Source: an uncultured Alphaproteobacteria bacterium
Lineage (GTDB): Bacteria; Pseudomonadota; Alphaproteobacteria; RF32; CAG-239
Length of the DNA stretch: 64,000 bases
Reading direction: 5' to 3'
Assembly: GCA_910577095.1 (NCBI GenBank)
Contig: CAJTLY010000006.1
Span: 51,898-115,897 of the forward strand
Positions 25,550 through 34,463 of the stretch are shown piece by piece. Position 1 is the stretch's first letter. Every line of letters begins with the position of its first letter. The notes beneath the pieces are model-generated. The model was not told the origin of the DNA. It did no database searches and worked only from the letters and a program-made list of their open reading frames with translations. The position numbers and the translations under genes are program-made.

Positions 25550-27430
25550 GTTAAAACGACTGGTCGATTAAGCGCTGATAAAATGCTTTCAACGGAACAG
25601 TTTGATTGCAATGCAGTCATAATTGACTGTCGGACTAATCTTTGATAAAATCCATGGTAATGACATCTATGTTTGGAATTTGTTATAATTGACCATCTGA
25701 TTAATCTCTGATAAAATATATTCATATCCGTCAAATTCGTTGTTTTTGTTATAATTGACCGTCTAATCAATCTCTGATAAAATAAAGTAAAAAGTATGAT
25801 AGTAATATATTTGGTTATAATTGACCGTCTAATCAATCTCTGATAAAATCTGCTCGGCGGTTGCCGAAAGATTGCTGATGTTATAATTGACCGTCTAATC
25901 AATCTCTGATAAAATCAAACTGTCGAAAACGCGGCGCATGTGTTTGTTATAATTGACCGTCTAATCAATCTCTGATAAAATTACAACCGTAAATATTCAG
26001 ACTGGAGCGATGTTATAATTGACCGTCTAATCAATCTCTGATAAAATAGACTTTATGAAAAGACTTCGCAAACACAAGTTATAATTGACCGTCTAATCAA
26101 TCTCTGATAAAATAAAAGCACACGAAGCCACTTCCGCAAACTTGTTATAATTGACCGTCTAATCAATCTCTGATAAAATAGCCGATATAATCGTTCTTTT
26201 GCCCGATGGGTTATAATTGACCGTCTAATCAATCTCTGATAAAATCGGAAAGATTAAAAGAACCACCATTGAACCGTTATAATTGACCGTCTAATCAATC
26301 TCTGATAAAATAACTCAAGCAGTTGTTCATCCGTCATCTGCGTTATAATTGACCGTCTAATCAATCTCTGATAAAATTAGCAGCATGCGTAGCGAGCCGT
26401 CACCTAGTTATAATTGACCGTCTAATCAATCTCTGATAAAATCAATGGCAACCGGAGCAGACGTACCCAAAGGTTATAATTGACCGCTAATCAATCTCTG
26501 ATAAAATGAAATATAATTTTAATAGTTATCGGTCTTTGTTATAATTGACCGTCTAATCAATCTCTGATAAAATGCTATTAAAGCGTATATTGCAACAAGT
26601 CTGTTATAATTGACCGTCTAATCAATCTCTGATAAAATGTTACTTTGTACAACATAATTGAAGTCTGTGTTATAATTGACCGTCTAATCAATCTCTGATA
26701 AAATAATACCCACCTTTAATTAGCCGCGAATTGTGTTATAATTGACCGTCTAATCAATCTCTGATAAAATTCACAGATGCTCGGCGTTTAGACAACACAA
26801 GTTATAATTGACCGTCTAATCAATCTCTGATAAAATATAGTATCTGCATAGTCTTCTTCTTTTACGGTTATAATTGACCGTCTAATCAATCTCTGATAAA
26901 ATGATTAAAGTGTTATCGCTGTTCTTTATTGAGTTATAATTGACCGTCTAATCAATCTCTGATAAAATCAAAATATCCACAATGTTATTAAGATTCGGGT
27001 TATAATTGACCGTCTAATCAATCTCTGATAAAATAAACATTACAAACACATTAAGGATTACTTAGTTATAATTGACCGTCTAATCAATCTCTGATAAAAT
27101 ATCGGCTAAGAGTGTAACCGTAAGAATGATGTTATAATTGACCGTCTAATCAATCTCTGATAAAATGCAAACTTGATTTTGGGTAACACTCAAGTTGTTA
27201 TAATTGACCGTCTAATCAATCTCTGATAAAATCGGCGGAAGCCTCGTTTGCATCGCTCGCGAGTTATAATTGACCGTCTAATCAATCTCTGATAAAATCC
27301 GATTGATTAAGGATAAGCAGGGACGTTAGTTATAATTGACCGTCTAATCAATCTCTGATAAAATATGGTATTTTGTTGCGGCTTTCGATTTCATGTTATA
27401 ATTGACCGTCTAATCAATCTCTGATAAAAT
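25550..27430 (+). CRISPR. type II-C CRISPR array, 29 repeats and 28 spacers
   Basis: Repeats of 36 bases begin GTTATAATTGACC and end CTCTGATAAAAT, separated by spacers of mostly 30 bases (66-base period). The first three units, at 25550, 25616 and 25682, are degenerate (the first is 35 long), marking the old end; the remaining 26, from 25748 to 27430, are near-identical. The repeat at 26473 lacks one T. The spacers before 26407 and 26603 are 29 long. crRNA is read on the + strand: the GTT end pairs with the tracrRNA segment next to its nexus. New spacers must therefore enter at the 27430 end, near cas2. Each repeat contains TTGACC, 17 bases, TAAAAT with an upstream TG, a built-in promoter firing into the following spacer. 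Confidence 0.98.
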
Positions 27431-27484
27431 TTCTCATTAAGTAATGCCTTGAAACAGAACGTTTTTCAAGGCATTACTTGAGAA
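27431..27484. repeat. long hairpin abutting the young end of the array
   Basis: Two arms, TTCTCATTAAGTAATGCC... and its complement ...GGCATTACTTGAGAA, give a stem of more than 20 base pairs with a 2-base bulge and a roughly 10-base loop. It starts at the first base after the last repeat and ends 22 bases before the cas2 stop. It could be a terminator for the array or cas operon, or part of the leader read during spacer integration. Confidence 0.7.
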
Positions 27485-27505
27485 CAAAATCATCGAAAAG
27501 ATCCG

Positions 27506-27868
27506 TTAAAACAATAACAATTGCCCATTTTTTTCGCGCATATCTTCCTCATTTTCTTCACAATTCTTCCCAAGATAATTTTCAGTCATCAAATACTGCT
27601 TATCTGTAATATACAAAAAAGATATTGAGGAATTGTCAGGAATAAATTTTGACAATTTTCGCGTCACTGTTTGCCCGACGCTTAAGCTCTTTACCGGTTT
27701 GATATAAACCGAAAATTGTTTCATCACAAAACCTTCGTCCAACAACAGATTACGAAAACGCGTCGCTTTACGCATTTCTGTTCTGGTACGGACCGGAATA
27801 TCAAACATACAGATAACCCACATCATCGACCAACCGGTTAAAGTTTCAAGCCGCTGCCTTCTCGCCAT
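27506..27868 (-). CDS. cas2: CRISPR-associated Cas2
   Basis: 120 residues, ferredoxin-like fold. 'MWVICMFDIPVRTRTEMRKATRFRNLLLDEGFVMKQFSVYIKP' is the diagnostic part with Asp 23, the residue at the Cas2 dimer centre. The C-terminus is charged (EENEEDMREKNGQ). The long start at 27868 overlaps the end of cas9 by 23 bases; a shorter start at 27826 (MMWVICMF) would avoid the overlap. I prefer the long form because type II-C Cas2 proteins often have such a short N-terminal extension. Cas2 bridges the Cas1 dimers during integration; its cas1 partner is across the array. Confidence 0.92.
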   Translation of the reverse strand: MARRQRLETLTGWSMMWVICMFDIPVRTRTEMRKATRFRNLLLDEGFVMKQFSVYIKPVKSLSVGQTVTRKLSKFIPDNSSISFLYITDKQYLMTENYLGKNCEENEEDMREKNGQLLLF

Positions 27869-30800
27869 CCTTAAGCACCTTATGCTTCTTTTTGATTTTT
27901 CCGAAAGGCGTCAACTCGATTTTCCGGGCATGGTGATCCTTCAAATACTTTAGACCACGTTCCAACGTATCAACCAGCAAATAATCCTTTGTCTTATCCT
28001 GCGGCGAGGTCATTCGTGCATCACTGATAAAGTCAAAAGCGATTCTGCCAGCACTAAACTTCTTAACCTTCGCCAGGCATCTTTCACGATCGGTATAAGA
28101 CTTCCATTCTTCAGGCGTATCCAGTTCCAAAAGATCGCGTTGTTGGATTGACCAAACGATTTTTCCGCCGTTTTTTTCCCATTGCGGAACAAAATTCGGC
28201 TGGTTGACATCAAAACAGCGAATCACTTCCCAACCGATTTTTTGATCTTTCTGATAGAAGTCAATCCGGTAGTTGTTTTGCGCTTCGTATGCCACCCCGT
28301 GTTTGGGAATACAAACCAGCGAGCGACTGTTTTCGTAGCATTTAAATTGGTCTCCTTTCCACAGTCCTTTTTCCTGAATAATTTGAAAAGCTTTGACAAT
28401 AACCCGGCTTTCAGTGATTTTGATCTCCTTTTTTCCTTCCGATACAGCCTGCTCATTTTCGGCAACCAAAACTTGCTCTGCCGTATTCATATACAGTTCA
28501 AAATCGCGAACCAACTTTTCCTGCTTTATTTTATTTTCTTCAATTTTATCATGCCATTCATTTTTGATCGTTTCCGGGATCAGCAATTTAGTTAAATCTT
28601 TTTTCGATTTAACAACCTGCAATACTTTTCGTTTATAAACCGTCACCAACGCTTCGGGATCGTCGGGATTCGGACACAAAACGGTCCGCCCGGTTTCTTT
28701 ATGAAACTGTCCGGCTTTGCTGTGCTCGGGTTTATGGGAAACATTAACTTTTTTCAGAATCTCGATAACTTTGCGGCGAAAATCCGCCAACGATTCCACA
28801 CTGCTCAAAGGGAGCGGCAGTTTGAAATGCGGCAAATCCTTAGGGGCGGCTAATTTTTGAAGCAAAGAGCGGTTAATGCAGCCGATTGTAATGGCATCCA
28901 ACGCATGATGCCGATGGTCAATCCGCGGCTTGCTTAACCATTGTTTGTTTTTCTCCTGATTAAAAAATTTCCAGTCCCCGTCAACATCCGGCTTTTCAAC
29001 CCCGCTTCTGATCTCGCCGGTATTTATCTCCGACCAATAGGGTGAACAAGGCAGATAGCGGGGAACATTCAATCCCATCAGTTCATATTCCACCCCTTCC
29101 AAGTTCCAGTTCCGGCGCAGTTGAGCCGTTTGTTTTCCCTTAATCGCCAAAATACGGTTTTTGATCACTTCTTCACTGTCCTCACAGTCAATAATTACCC
29201 GTAAATAACGTAAAGCCATTTTAGCCACATACCGTGTATCGGTCAAATAACGGTTTGTCTCATCGATATCACCGGTCTCCTCAAAGTTTTCCCGCGCACC
29301 GGGCTCAAATCGCCAGTTTTTGGCAGGCATTCTTTCCCGGGCATTTTTTAGAATTTCCCGCATCATCTCCGGCGTTTTGGTTTCGGCAAAATAATCATAG
29401 GCAAAACGATCGCCCTTGTTCAAATTGTCGGAACGGTTCACCAGACACAGGTTGTTATAAGTGTCGCTGCCGCCCTTGGCTTGCGGAATGATGTGCTCAA
29501 TCTCAAAACCGGTAAACCTGCGATCAATGTTCAGGGTCGGATTATAGGCGTCTTTCCAGCCCTGTTCTTTGGCCAGCTTGTATTTTAAAATATTTTTATT
29601 GTTAACGTACAATTTGTGTTGTTGCAAATACATCCGCGCTTCGTCATTGAGCTTTTCGTTCAAACGCTGCCTTTGTTCCAACTCATTTTTCTTCTTTGCC
29701 GACAAACCGATATCACGACCCAACTCGATGTTAATATCATAAGGGCGTCCGTAAATGCGGATAATATCATTCACCACCAGCCGGATTTGATTGAGAATCA
29801 TATGAACGGCCGGATTGGCAATTTTACCCCATTTAACTTCGTTTTTATCCAAACCGGGATTGTTTTTAATCAGTAACGGCGGCAGCGGCTGAGTATCATT
29901 TTGCAAAATTTCGCCGTAATACGGAAGTTGCTGATATTTTCCCTGCTTTGCACGCGCCGCTTCTTCTTCCGCCAAAAACCGCGGATCGGTCTTTGCCAGT
30001 GCATCGGTAACTTCGCGATGAGACAACACGTTTTGCTTCATTTGTTCCAAAATCAGTTCGGAAGCGGTTTGCCCCAACATCCCTCTTCCTTTGGGAAGTT
30101 TGGTCAAAAGCGCACCGATTTCTTTTTCATCCTCAATTTTGAGAATCGGTTTGAGATGCTCGATTAAAGCGTCCTCACTGTACAAACGCCCGTTTTTGTC
30201 ATCCGGATTTTTGGGTTCGGCCAAAAAGTCGGCAAAGGATGCCAACTCATCTTCCGACAAATTTTTCAGATATTCTATGCCGGCAAATTCAGGGCGCGCA
30301 TATAAATAGGCTTTGATCACCCGGTCGTCCAACAAAGAAATTTTCTGTTGTGCCGAAAGACCCAAAGTTTTCTTAATCGATTGCTTTCCGGCATTTATAC
30401 CTTTTAATAAAAGCTCATTGACAATTTTGTCACGTTCTTCCGGACTCAAACGGCGTTTATCGATGTCGCTGATCACCCGAATATTGTTAACTTCTTCGTA
30501 TATCCGTCGCATTTCTGCAAGCGGGTGCGCTTTTAACAGACGTTCTTCTTCTCTGAAATAAATGCATTTTCCGGTCCCATAAGGCATCGGCGGCCGTTCA
30601 TAAAACAAAATGTCGTAAATTTCTTTTTTGAGACCGTCCTTTTGCATCTGTTTAAAATATCGGGCCTGCCGATCCCATATTTGGTTAAACTCGTCTTTCA
30701 CCAGATAACGAGGGATTGCATAATCGACGATATTTTTTTCCAAAGCGTATTTTCTTTGCCGAATAATCCGATTTTGCGGATTTTCTCTTTCCTGAAGACG

Positions 30801-31316
30801 TTGATAAAAAAAGGCGCCGATCGTTTTTGAACCGGTGTCTTTCAAATATTGCGCCATCCGGTCATAAGAAGATTTTTTTGCCTTAAGCTTTTCGCCTTCT
30901 TCCGGAACCTCTTCCGATAATTCCTCCGCCGCCGAAACAAAACCGGCGCCGCGATGCTTGGCCATATGCAATATCGCCCGGCCGATATAATTCTGATTTT
31001 CCAACTTGCCGTCCAGGGCGTCATAACGAATTTTATAAGGAGACTTTGCTTTCAGCCGGTCGGTTCCTTCCGGTGTTTCGTTCACCCACAGATTGTTTTC
31101 AAAAAGCTTTTTGGCCAACAATTCCAACCTCTTGCGCGTGCGAACCAAATTTTTGCGCGCCGTTCTCTTAAGACGCCGTTCTTCAGCCCCCTCCGAAATT
31201 TCAAAGATGCGTACCCCGGCATCAATAATATCTTTAGCCAGGTTGTTTTGATCCAGTTCAATCACGCTGCTTCCGATTGAACTCTCTCCCAAATCGAGAT
31301 TAAGACGATACTTCAT
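27846..31316 (-). CDS. cas9: CRISPR RNA-guided nuclease Cas9, type II-C
   Basis: 1156 residues, in the compact II-C size range. RuvC-I has D8 in 'LNLDLGESSIGSSV'. The Arg-rich bridge helix follows (RRLKRTARKNLVRTRKRLELL). RuvC-II has E531 in 'DINIELGRDIG'. The HNH domain has H608 in 'FEIEHIIPQAKGGSDTYNNLCLV', and RuvC-III has H804 and D807 in 'DHRHHALDAITI'. All catalytic residues are present, so it should cut both strands. The C-terminal PAM-interacting region (after about 900) ends in a basic tail KIKKKHKVLKDGEK. GTGAGAG sits ahead of the ATG. Cas2 follows at once; cas1 is missing from its usual place between them. The PAM cannot be read from the sequence. Confidence 0.97.
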   Translation of the reverse strand: MKYRLNLDLGESSIGSSVIELDQNNLAKDIIDAGVRIFEISEGAEERRLKRTARKNLVRTRKRLELLAKKLFENNLWVNETPEGTDRLKAKSPYKIRYDALDGKLENQNYIGRAILHMAKHRGAGFVSAAEELSEEVPEEGEKLKAKKSSYDRMAQYLKDTGSKTIGAFFYQRLQERENPQNRIIRQRKYALEKNIVDYAIPRYLVKDEFNQIWDRQARYFKQMQKDGLKKEIYDILFYERPPMPYGTGKCIYFREEERLLKAHPLAEMRRIYEEVNNIRVISDIDKRRLSPEERDKIVNELLLKGINAGKQSIKKTLGLSAQQKISLLDDRVIKAYLYARPEFAGIEYLKNLSEDELASFADFLAEPKNPDDKNGRLYSEDALIEHLKPILKIEDEKEIGALLTKLPKGRGMLGQTASELILEQMKQNVLSHREVTDALAKTDPRFLAEEEAARAKQGKYQQLPYYGEILQNDTQPLPPLLIKNNPGLDKNEVKWGKIANPAVHMILNQIRLVVNDIIRIYGRPYDINIELGRDIGLSAKKKNELEQRQRLNEKLNDEARMYLQQHKLYVNNKNILKYKLAKEQGWKDAYNPTLNIDRRFTGFEIEHIIPQAKGGSDTYNNLCLVNRSDNLNKGDRFAYDYFAETKTPEMMREILKNARERMPAKNWRFEPGARENFEETGDIDETNRYLTDTRYVAKMALRYLRVIIDCEDSEEVIKNRILAIKGKQTAQLRRNWNLEGVEYELMGLNVPRYLPCSPYWSEINTGEIRSGVEKPDVDGDWKFFNQEKNKQWLSKPRIDHRHHALDAITIGCINRSLLQKLAAPKDLPHFKLPLPLSSVESLADFRRKVIEILKKVNVSHKPEHSKAGQFHKETGRTVLCPNPDDPEALVTVYKRKVLQVVKSKKDLTKLLIPETIKNEWHDKIEENKIKQEKLVRDFELYMNTAEQVLVAENEQAVSEGKKEIKITESRVIVKAFQIIQEKGLWKGDQFKCYENSRSLVCIPKHGVAYEAQNNYRIDFYQKDQKIGWEVIRCFDVNQPNFVPQWEKNGGKIVWSIQQRDLLELDTPEEWKSYTDRERCLAKVKKFSAGRIAFDFISDARMTSPQDKTKDYLLVDTLERGLKYLKDHHARKIELTPFGKIKKKHKVLKDGEKAAA

Positions 31317-31372
31317 AAGCCACTCTCACTTTAATTGTAGTAAATAATATCTAACAATTTATAATAATAAGA

Positions 31373-31402
31373 TTGACATTTCAACGAAAATATAATTATA
31401 CT
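31373..31402 (+). promoter_or_regulatory. sigma70 promoter for tracrRNA
   Basis: Perfect TTGACA at 31373-31378 and TATACT at 31397-31402, 18 bases apart, placing the transcription start near 31409, just ahead of the anti-repeat. Confidence 0.75.
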
Positions 31403-31408
31403 TAAAGC

Positions 31409-31518
31409 GATATATGTTTTGATACATTTTCAGAGATTAATCAGACGGTCAATACATATATAATAAGGCTGAAAATGCCGTAAAATGAGGGGGCAATCCG
31501 TTGCCCCCATTATTGTGC
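31409..31518 (+). ncRNA. tracrRNA
   Basis: Lies in the 375-base gap between cas9 and the restriction genes, divergent from cas9. The anti-repeat runs 31426-31466: CAGAGATTAATCAGACGG is the reverse complement of the repeat core apart from two positions, then GTCAAT, a 5-base insert ACATA (a bulge), and TATAAT pairing with the repeat's first bases. Directly after comes AAGGCTGAAAATGCCG, the nexus hairpin, like the AAUAAGGC nexus of known tracrRNAs. The 3' hairpin GGGGGCAA-TCCG-TTGCCCCC (31489-31508) has a UNCG-type loop. Only ATTATTGT follows, so the exact 3' end is uncertain. Pairing direction fixes crRNA on the + strand. Confidence 0.92.
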
Positions 31519-31628
31519 CCAAATCTTGCCGAAAACGCTTTAAAACAATTTAGTTCAACACCGATCACAATTCCTCATCATTTGTCACCGCATCTGCCGG
31601 TTTAAATTTCAAAACTTAAAGTTATTCC

Positions 31629-31657
31629 TTGAACTTCGAAGCAATTTTTAATAATCT
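31629..31657 (+). promoter_or_regulatory. sigma70-like promoter for the restriction operon
   Basis: TTGAAC at 31629-31634 and TAATCT at 31652-31657 with a 17-base spacer, 35 bases ahead of the res start codon. Confidence 0.5.
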
Positions 31658-31691
31658 AAACGCCAAATGAACTAATTTCAGAGAAAAACAG

Positions 31692-34418
31692 ATGAACGAT
31701 ACGCAACGGATGATAGAACAGGCTCTTTCTTTACGTGACCCGCAAAAAGAAAGTCTTGATATTCTGGTACAAATTCTCAATAAAATCTCCCTTAAAGAAA
31801 ATATCTCCGACCAAGAAGCCTTGCGCCGGATTCAGGAAATTCGTCCGTCGGTAAAAGATTTCGAACGCGCCTTCCCCTGCATTTGCTTTGCAATCGCCAC
31901 CGGTGTCGGCAAAACCAGACTGATGGGCGCAATGATTGCTTATCTTCATGCGGAATGCGGCGTTAAGAATTTTATGGTTTTGGCCCCCAACCTCACTGTT
32001 TATAACAAACTCAAAACCGATTTCACGCCCAACACGCCGAAATATGTTTTTCCCGGCCTGAAAATGATGGTTGATGTCCCGCAAATCATTACCGGCGATA
32101 ACTATCATCAAATCGGCGGTTTGTTTGACAATCCGAACGACGATCGGGTCCGTATCAACATTTTCAACATTTCAAAAATCGATTCCGACAAAGATGCGAG
32201 AGGGCTGCCGCGCATCCGGCGGATGGCAGAATATTTGGGTCAATCCTACTTTGATTATCTGTCGGGTCTCAACGATTTGGTTTTGATTATGGACGAAGCG
32301 CATCGTTATCGTGCCAATGCCGGAATGGCTGCCATCAACGAACTGAATCCGTTTTTGGGCATTGAACTGACCGCCACCGCCAAATCAACCGGCGCCAAAG
32401 GAAAACCGTTTTGTAATATCGCGTATGAGTATAATCTGGCACATGCCATTCGTGACGGCTATGTCAAAAAACCTGCGGTTGTCGGCCGTTCGGACTTTGA
32501 CGAGAACCTATACGGCGGCCGCGATTCGGAAGAACTCGAAAACCTGAAAATCAAAGACGGCATAAAAATCCACGAAAGTATCAAGGCCGAACTGCAGGTT
32601 TATGCCGACAACAAAAGAACCAGACTGGTCAAACCTTTTATGATGATCGTCGCCGAAAACATTAAACACGCCGAAAAAATCGAGGCCAAAATAAAAAGCG
32701 ACGATTTTGAAAACGGCCGCTACAAAAATAAGGTTATCGTCGTCAACTCCAAGCAAAACGGCGAATTGAAAGACGAGATGCTGCAGCGTCTGCTGGCGAT
32801 TGAAGATGCCGACGAACCGACGGAAATCGTCATCCATGTCAACATGCTGGGCGAAGGCTGGGACGTGAACAATCTTTATACGATTGTACCGATTCGGGCC
32901 GCCAACTCCAAAATTTTGGTCGAACAAACCATCGGCCGCGGCCTGCGCCTGCCGTACGGAAAGCTGACCGGCATTGACAGCATTGACCGCCTGCACGTCA
33001 TTGCACATGACCGGTTTTCCGAAATAATCGATACCGCACAGGCCCAGAAATTTGAATTTCAAAAAGAATATATCGACAATTCCGACAACGGCCTGATCGG
33101 CAAAACAGCACGCGACAACACCAGCAAACTGGACGAAGAAGTGCAAAACGGCCATATTATCGTTGCCAAACCGCATCCTTCGGCACCGGCCGAACAATCT
33201 CAACTGCCCGTTTTTCCGAACGTCGTCAACAAACAGATCGGCGACACCGTCCGCGAGGCCATCAGCGACGTCAGCCGCTATGTCCTGACGGCACAAGACC
33301 TGTCTGCCGAAGAAACACAAAACAAAATTGTCGAAATTACCGAACAAAAGATAAAGAACATCAGACTCGATAATTCTGAGCTTTCGCTGGAACCGTTAAT
33401 TGATATCCGGGAAACCGTCAAACGCTACACCGAAAACTTTATCAAACTGAGTATCAATATTCCGCGGATAAAAATCCTTTACGAACAGGAAGGCGACTTT
33501 ACTTTTGACGATTTCGACATCAACACAGCCGATTTCTCGGACTACCGGCCGCTGCCGCAACAAGTCGTCATCAACGAGTTGATTGACAAGAGCAAACACG
33601 ACGAAATGAAAGCCGATTTTGTCGACAACCATAAAAACATCACTCATTATCTGTTGGTTCCGCTCATTGACAAACCGGCAATCTCTTATCAAAAAAATGC
33701 CGAGTTGCTTAACAAACTGATCAATCAGGTTATCGATTACATCACTTCATATTCGGGCAGCGAACTGAATACGCGCAAGATTTTGTTTTTCCATAACCAA
33801 GATCTGGTTAAGAAAATTTATACGCAAATGAAAGCTCATCTGCGCGAAGCGCCGATGATCATGCGTGTCAAAATAGACAGCGGTTATGCGCCGATCACTT
33901 CGGCCTCTTACAAAATCAGCATGCCGGCCGAACAAGAGCCTCTCAATTTTCGTGCTTTGGTACGCGATAAAGAAAAAATTCGCAACATGGTTTTTACCGG
34001 TTTTAGCAAGTGCCTGTTTGCCAACCAAAAATTTGATTCCAATACCGAAAAAGAATTGGCAGAGATTTTGGAACGTACCCCGGCGGTACAAAAATGGTTC
34101 AAAATCAACAACGACCGTGCCCGGGAAATTTTTGACATCAAATACCCGGACGACAACCGACAGTTGCATTACTATCTGCCCGACTTCATTGTAGAAACCG
34201 GTGATGCCAAATACATGATCGAAACCAAAGCGGCCAATCAGATAAACGATAAAGTTGTACAAGCCAAAAAAGAGGCCGCTGTCCGTTGGTGCAAAATCGC
34301 CACTGATTTTGAAAACGAACACCGCGGCAAATCGTGGCGTTACCTGCTGATTCCCGACACCACACTGGTGGCGGACCGCAGTTTTGACAAATTGGTCGCC
34401 GACTTTAAGGAAAATTGA
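31692..34418 (+). CDS. type III-like restriction enzyme, Res subunit
   Basis: 908 residues. Superfamily 2 helicase core: Walker A 'IATGVGKTRLMGAMIAYLH', Walker B 'LVLIMDEAHRYRANAGM' (DEAH), then 'LTATAKSTGAKG' as motif III and 'EQTIGRGLRLPYG' as motif VI. The C-terminal nuclease is PD-(D/E)XK: 'LPDFIVETGDAKYMIETKAAN', with D, E and K in order. This is the Res architecture, which uses ATP to signal between two methylation-sensitive sites before cutting. It precedes mod by 45 bases; in the well-known type III systems mod comes first. RelA/SpoT and SNF2 genes follow in the same island. Confidence 0.88.
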   Translation: MNDTQRMIEQALSLRDPQKESLDILVQILNKISLKENISDQEALRRIQEIRPSVKDFERAFPCICFAIATGVGKTRLMGAMIAYLHAECGVKNFMVLAPNLTVYNKLKTDFTPNTPKYVFPGLKMMVDVPQIITGDNYHQIGGLFDNPNDDRVRINIFNISKIDSDKDARGLPRIRRMAEYLGQSYFDYLSGLNDLVLIMDEAHRYRANAGMAAINELNPFLGIELTATAKSTGAKGKPFCNIAYEYNLAHAIRDGYVKKPAVVGRSDFDENLYGGRDSEELENLKIKDGIKIHESIKAELQVYADNKRTRLVKPFMMIVAENIKHAEKIEAKIKSDDFENGRYKNKVIVVNSKQNGELKDEMLQRLLAIEDADEPTEIVIHVNMLGEGWDVNNLYTIVPIRAANSKILVEQTIGRGLRLPYGKLTGIDSIDRLHVIAHDRFSEIIDTAQAQKFEFQKEYIDNSDNGLIGKTARDNTSKLDEEVQNGHIIVAKPHPSAPAEQSQLPVFPNVVNKQIGDTVREAISDVSRYVLTAQDLSAEETQNKIVEITEQKIKNIRLDNSELSLEPLIDIRETVKRYTENFIKLSINIPRIKILYEQEGDFTFDDFDINTADFSDYRPLPQQVVINELIDKSKHDEMKADFVDNHKNITHYLLVPLIDKPAISYQKNAELLNKLINQVIDYITSYSGSELNTRKILFFHNQDLVKKIYTQMKAHLREAPMIMRVKIDSGYAPITSASYKISMPAEQEPLNFRALVRDKEKIRNMVFTGFSKCLFANQKFDSNTEKELAEILERTPAVQKWFKINNDRAREIFDIKYPDDNRQLHYYLPDFIVETGDAKYMIETKAANQINDKVVQAKKEAAVRWCKIATDFENEHRGKSWRYLLIPDTTLVADRSFDKLVADFKEN

Positions 34419-34463
34419 TACAAGAAAACTACCGAAATTTATACAAACAAGGAAAACAAATAA

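Noticed and set aside
25504..25902. Minus-strand open frame of 132 codons with repeated FYQRLIRRSIIT
   Set aside because: It is a translation of the CRISPR repeats at the array's old end; the periodic peptide reflects the 66-base repeat period.
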